Origin: an uncultured Gammaproteobacteria bacterium
GTDB taxonomy: Bacteria > Pseudomonadota > Gammaproteobacteria > Xanthomonadales > Xanthomonadaceae
Direction of reading: 5' to 3'
Assembly: GCA_946885735.1 (NCBI GenBank)
Contig: CAMPGW010000083.1
Location: forward strand, 1 to 13,192
DNA length: 13,192 bases
Shown here: one piece after another, positions 11,433 to 13,192 of the stretch
Position numbering within the stretch: position 1 is the stretch's first letter
Layout: the number at the start of each line of letters is the position of its first letter
Notes under the pieces: generated by a model
The model's database searches: none
What the model saw: the letters and a program-made list of their open reading frames with translations, nothing else
Told to the model about the DNA's origin: nothing
Program-made: the position numbers and the translations under genes

Positions 11433-12557
11433 TCAGGACGTCATCCTGTCCCAGAACGACTTCACGCCGTCGAGGAAGCTCGAGGACCGCGGCGAGTGGC
11501 GCGCGCCCTCCTCGCCTTCGAAGGTCGCTTCGAAATCCTTGAGCAGCTCGCGCTGGCGCGCCGTCAGGTTGACCGGCGTCTCCACCACCACGCGACACAT
11601 CAGGTCGCCGTGGCCGTGGCTGCGCACCGACTTCACGCCCTTGCCGCGCAGGCGGAACAGCTTGCCGGTCTGGGTCTCCAACGGCACCTTGATCAGCGCC
11701 TCGCCTTCGAGCGTGGGCACCACGACCTCCGCGCCGAGCGCGGCCTGCGAGAAGCGGATCGGCACCTCGCAATACAGGTCGTCGCCATCGCGCTGGAAGA
11801 TCTCGTGCTCGCGCACGTTGACCTCGACGTAGAGGTCGCCCGCCGGAGCGCCGCCGGGGCCGGCCTCGCCCTCGCCCTGCAGGCGGATCCGATCCCCATT
11901 GTCCACGCCCGCGGGAATCTTGACCTGCAGCGTCTTCTCGCTCTGCACGCGCCCGTTGCCGCGGCAGGACTTGCAGGGCTTGGCGATGGTCTGGCCGCGG
12001 CCGGCGCAGGCCGGACAGGGTTGCTGCACGGAAAAGATGCCGCGCTGCATGCGCACCTGGCCGCGACCGGCGCAGGTGCGGCAGGTCTCGATCTTGCCAT
12101 CCTCGGAACCCGAGCCGTGGCAGGGCTCGCAGGCGACCAGGGTCGGGATCTGGATCTGCTTCTCGATCCCGAACACCGCCTCTTCGAGGTCGAGTTCCAT
12201 CACGTAGCGCAGGTCGGCGCCGCGGCGCGGGCCGCGCTGGCGGCCGCCGCCGAAGATGTCGCCGAAGATGTCGCCGAAGATGTCGTTGACGTCGCCGAAG
12301 CCCGGGCCGCCGCCGCCGCCCATCCCGTGCTCGAACGCGGCGTGGCCGTGCTGGTCGTAGGCCCGGCGCTTGCCGGGATCGCACAGGACCTCGTAGGCCT
12401 CCTTGGCCTCCTTGAAGGCGGCCTCGGCCTGGGCATCACCGGCCGCGTTGCGGTCCGGATGGTGCTTCATCGCCAGTCGGCGATACGCCTTCTTGAGGTC
12501 GTCCTCGCTGGCGTTGCGTGCCACGCCCAGGACTTCGTAGTAATCGCGCTTGCTCAT
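11433..12557 (-). CDS. dnaJ: Chaperone protein DnaJ (Hsp40)
   Basis: Co-chaperone that stimulates DnaK ATPase and delivers unfolded substrates. With the start used here it is 374 residues. The J domain (about 1-70) begins [12 protein letters not shown] and holds the HPD motif at 33-35. The G/F linker (about 77-110) includes a DIFG triplet repeat. The zinc domain has all four CxxCxGxG units: [24 protein letters not shown] and CKSCRGNG, starting near 143, 159, 181 and 195. The C-terminal substrate domains follow, ending SFWDRMTS. An ATG five codons upstream, at 12572, would add MSTAE. Neither start has a convincing Shine-Dalgarno; I chose the one matching the usual MSKRDYYE family start. It lies downstream of dnaK as in the common heat-shock operon and is followed closely by dapB. 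Confidence 0.96.
   Translation of the reverse strand: MSKRDYYEVLGVARNASEDDLKKAYRRLAMKHHPDRNAAGDAQAEAAFKEAKEAYEVLCDPGKRRAYDQHGHAAFEHGMGGGGGPGFGDVNDIFGDIFGDIFGGGRQRGPRRGADLRYVMELDLEEAVFGIEKQIQIPTLVACEPCHGSGSEDGKIETCRTCAGRGQVRMQRGIFSVQQPCPACAGRGQTIAKPCKSCRGNGRVQSEKTLQVKIPAGVDNGDRIRLQGEGEAGPGGAPAGDLYVEVNVREHEIFQRDGDDLYCEVPIRFSQAALGAEVVVPTLEGEALIKVPLETQTGKLFRLRGKGVKSVRSHGHGDLMCRVVVETPVNLTARQRELLKDFEATFEGEEGARHSPRSSSFLDGVKSFWDRMTS
12251..12286 (-). repeat. 12-bp tandem repeat in dnaJ encoding DIFG three times
   Basis: The plus-strand unit CGAAGATGTCGC occurs three times head to tail; the third copy differs only in its last base. Read on the coding strand it gives [12 protein letters not shown] in the glycine/phenylalanine linker of DnaJ. 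DIF motifs in this linker are known in E. coli DnaJ and influence DnaK regulation. The near-identity at DNA level, including third positions, suggests recent slippage expansion. Confidence 0.85.
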
Positions 12558-12651
12558 TTCAGCGGTGCTCATCGACCGGTCGTGCCCCGTGGTACCCAGA
12601 CAGCAAATCGCCCGCGAAGACCGGCCGGACCGGCGCCACGCGGGCGGTGAA

Positions 12652-12687
12652 GGCCGGAGCGGCGCCTGTCGGGGCGCCGCTTCGGCC
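12652..12687 (-). other. Strong hairpin just downstream of dnaK
   Basis: Starting seven bases after the dnaK stop, a 9-bp perfect stem AGCGGCGCC/GGCGCCGCT closes a six-base loop (CCGACA on the minus strand). It is extended by five more pairs (GGCCG/CGGCC) across a single A/C mismatch. No T-run follows (the sequence continues TTCACCGCC), so it is not a canonical intrinsic terminator. It could protect the dnaK 3' end, act as a processing site or attenuate readthrough into dnaJ. Only the potential for folding is seen; the function is inferred. Confidence 0.6.
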
Positions 12688-12694
12688 GCTCAGC

Positions 12695-13192
12695 TTACTT
12701 GCGATCGCCGTCCTTGACCTCGGTGAACTCGGCGTCCACCACGTCCTCGGACTGGCCGCCGGACGGACCGGGGCCGGCTTCGCCCTCGCCCGGCGCACCC
12801 GCACCGGAGGACGCGGCGGCGTACAGCGACTGCGCGGCCTGCTGCAAGGCGTTGGTCTTGGCCTCGATCTGGGCCTTGTCGTCGCCCTTCATCGCCGACT
12901 CGAGATCGGCCACCGCCGTCTCGATCGCTCCCAGTTGCTCGCCGGGCACCTTGGAACCGTGGTCCTTGATCGCCGAACGCGTCGCGTGGATCAGGCCGTC
13001 GGCCGAGTTGCGCGCGGTGATGAGGTCATGGAACTTCTTGTCCTCCTCGCGATTGGCCTCGGCGTCGCGCACCATCTGCTGGATCTCCTCCTCGGACAGG
13101 CCGGAGCCCGCCTTGATCTCGATCCGCTGTTCCTTGTTGGTCTTCTTGTCCTTGGCGGTCACGTGCAGGATGCCGTTGGCGTCGATGTCGAA
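12695..13192 (-). CDS. dnaK: Chaperone protein DnaK (Hsp70), C-terminal part, 5' end cut by window
   Basis: Only the last 165 residues are present, out of about 640 expected; the open frame runs off the right edge, so the internal methionine near 13162 is not the start. The segment opens in the substrate-binding beta domain ([16 protein letters not shown]). It then has the [19 protein letters not shown] linker helix and the helical lid ([30 protein letters not shown] and following). It ends with a Gly/Ala/Pro/Ser-rich disordered tail and the conserved terminal [17 protein letters not shown], equivalent to the DDVVDAEFEEVKD end of E. coli DnaK. The stop is TAA. The gene lies upstream of dnaJ; grpE would be expected further upstream, outside the window. 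Confidence 0.97.
   Translation of the reverse strand, partial: FDIDANGILHVTAKDKKTNKEQRIEIKAGSGLSEEEIQQMVRDAEANREEDKKFHDLITARNSADGLIHATRSAIKDHGSKVPGEQLGAIETAVADLESAMKGDDKAQIEAKTNALQQAAQSLYAAASSGAGAPGEGEAGPGPSGGQSEDVVDAEFTEVKDGDRK

Noticed and set aside
12652..12687. Calling the dnaK-dnaJ hairpin a rho-independent terminator
   Set aside because: No run of T follows the stem on either strand, so it is listed only as a hairpin.
12559..12804. 81-codon minus-strand frame between dnaK and dnaJ
   Set aside because: It overlaps the dnaK tail in another frame, is Arg/Ala/Pro-rich and has no domain or Shine-Dalgarno.

Overview
The window is a tightly packed, high-GC chromosomal stretch from a member of the Xanthomonadaceae/Lysobacteraceae (Gammaproteobacteria; Xanthomonas, Stenotrophomonas, Lysobacter or Luteimonas type). 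The reasons are the strong G/C third-position bias, the presence of an RpfE-family protein, and the gene order dnaK-dnaJ-dapB-carA-(unknown)-carB-greA-rpfE-recJ-prfB-lysS. As far as I recall, the rpfE/recJ/prfB/lysS end matches the edge of the rpf (regulation of pathogenicity factors) cluster of Xanthomonas. The genus cannot be fixed from this sequence alone.

Every gene I can support is on the minus strand, so transcription runs from the right edge to the left. In that order they are: the 3' third of dnaK (cut by the window); dnaJ, after a gap with a strong hairpin; dapB; carA, after the widest gap (about 165 bp, probably holding its promoter or leader) and with a GTG start; a small secreted protein of unknown function between carA and carB; carB; greA, overlapping carB by ATGA; rpfE; recJ, overlapping rpfE by TGATG; prfB, after a short gap with a TATAAT box inside an inverted repeat; and lysS, cut by the left edge. 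prfB carries the classical programmed +1 frameshift at codon 25 and must be read in two frames.

Functionally this is core housekeeping: protein folding (DnaK/DnaJ), lysine/diaminopimelate synthesis (DapB), carbamoyl phosphate for arginine and pyrimidines (CarA/CarB), rescue of paused RNA polymerase (GreA), DNA repair (RecJ), translation termination (RF2) and lysyl-tRNA charging (LysS). The short gaps, stop/start overlaps and ribosome-binding sites embedded in stop codons point to one or a few polycistronic units. Three places look like possible breakpoints: dnaK/dnaJ, dapB/carA and recJ/prfB.

I found no mobile element, CRISPR array, tRNA, rRNA or defence system, and no clear case for a new biological system. 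The least understood items are the secreted protein between the two carbamoyl phosphate synthase genes, RpfE itself, and the structured intergenic gaps. Very long open frames on the plus strand opposite lysS, recJ/rpfE and carB are codon-bias shadows.
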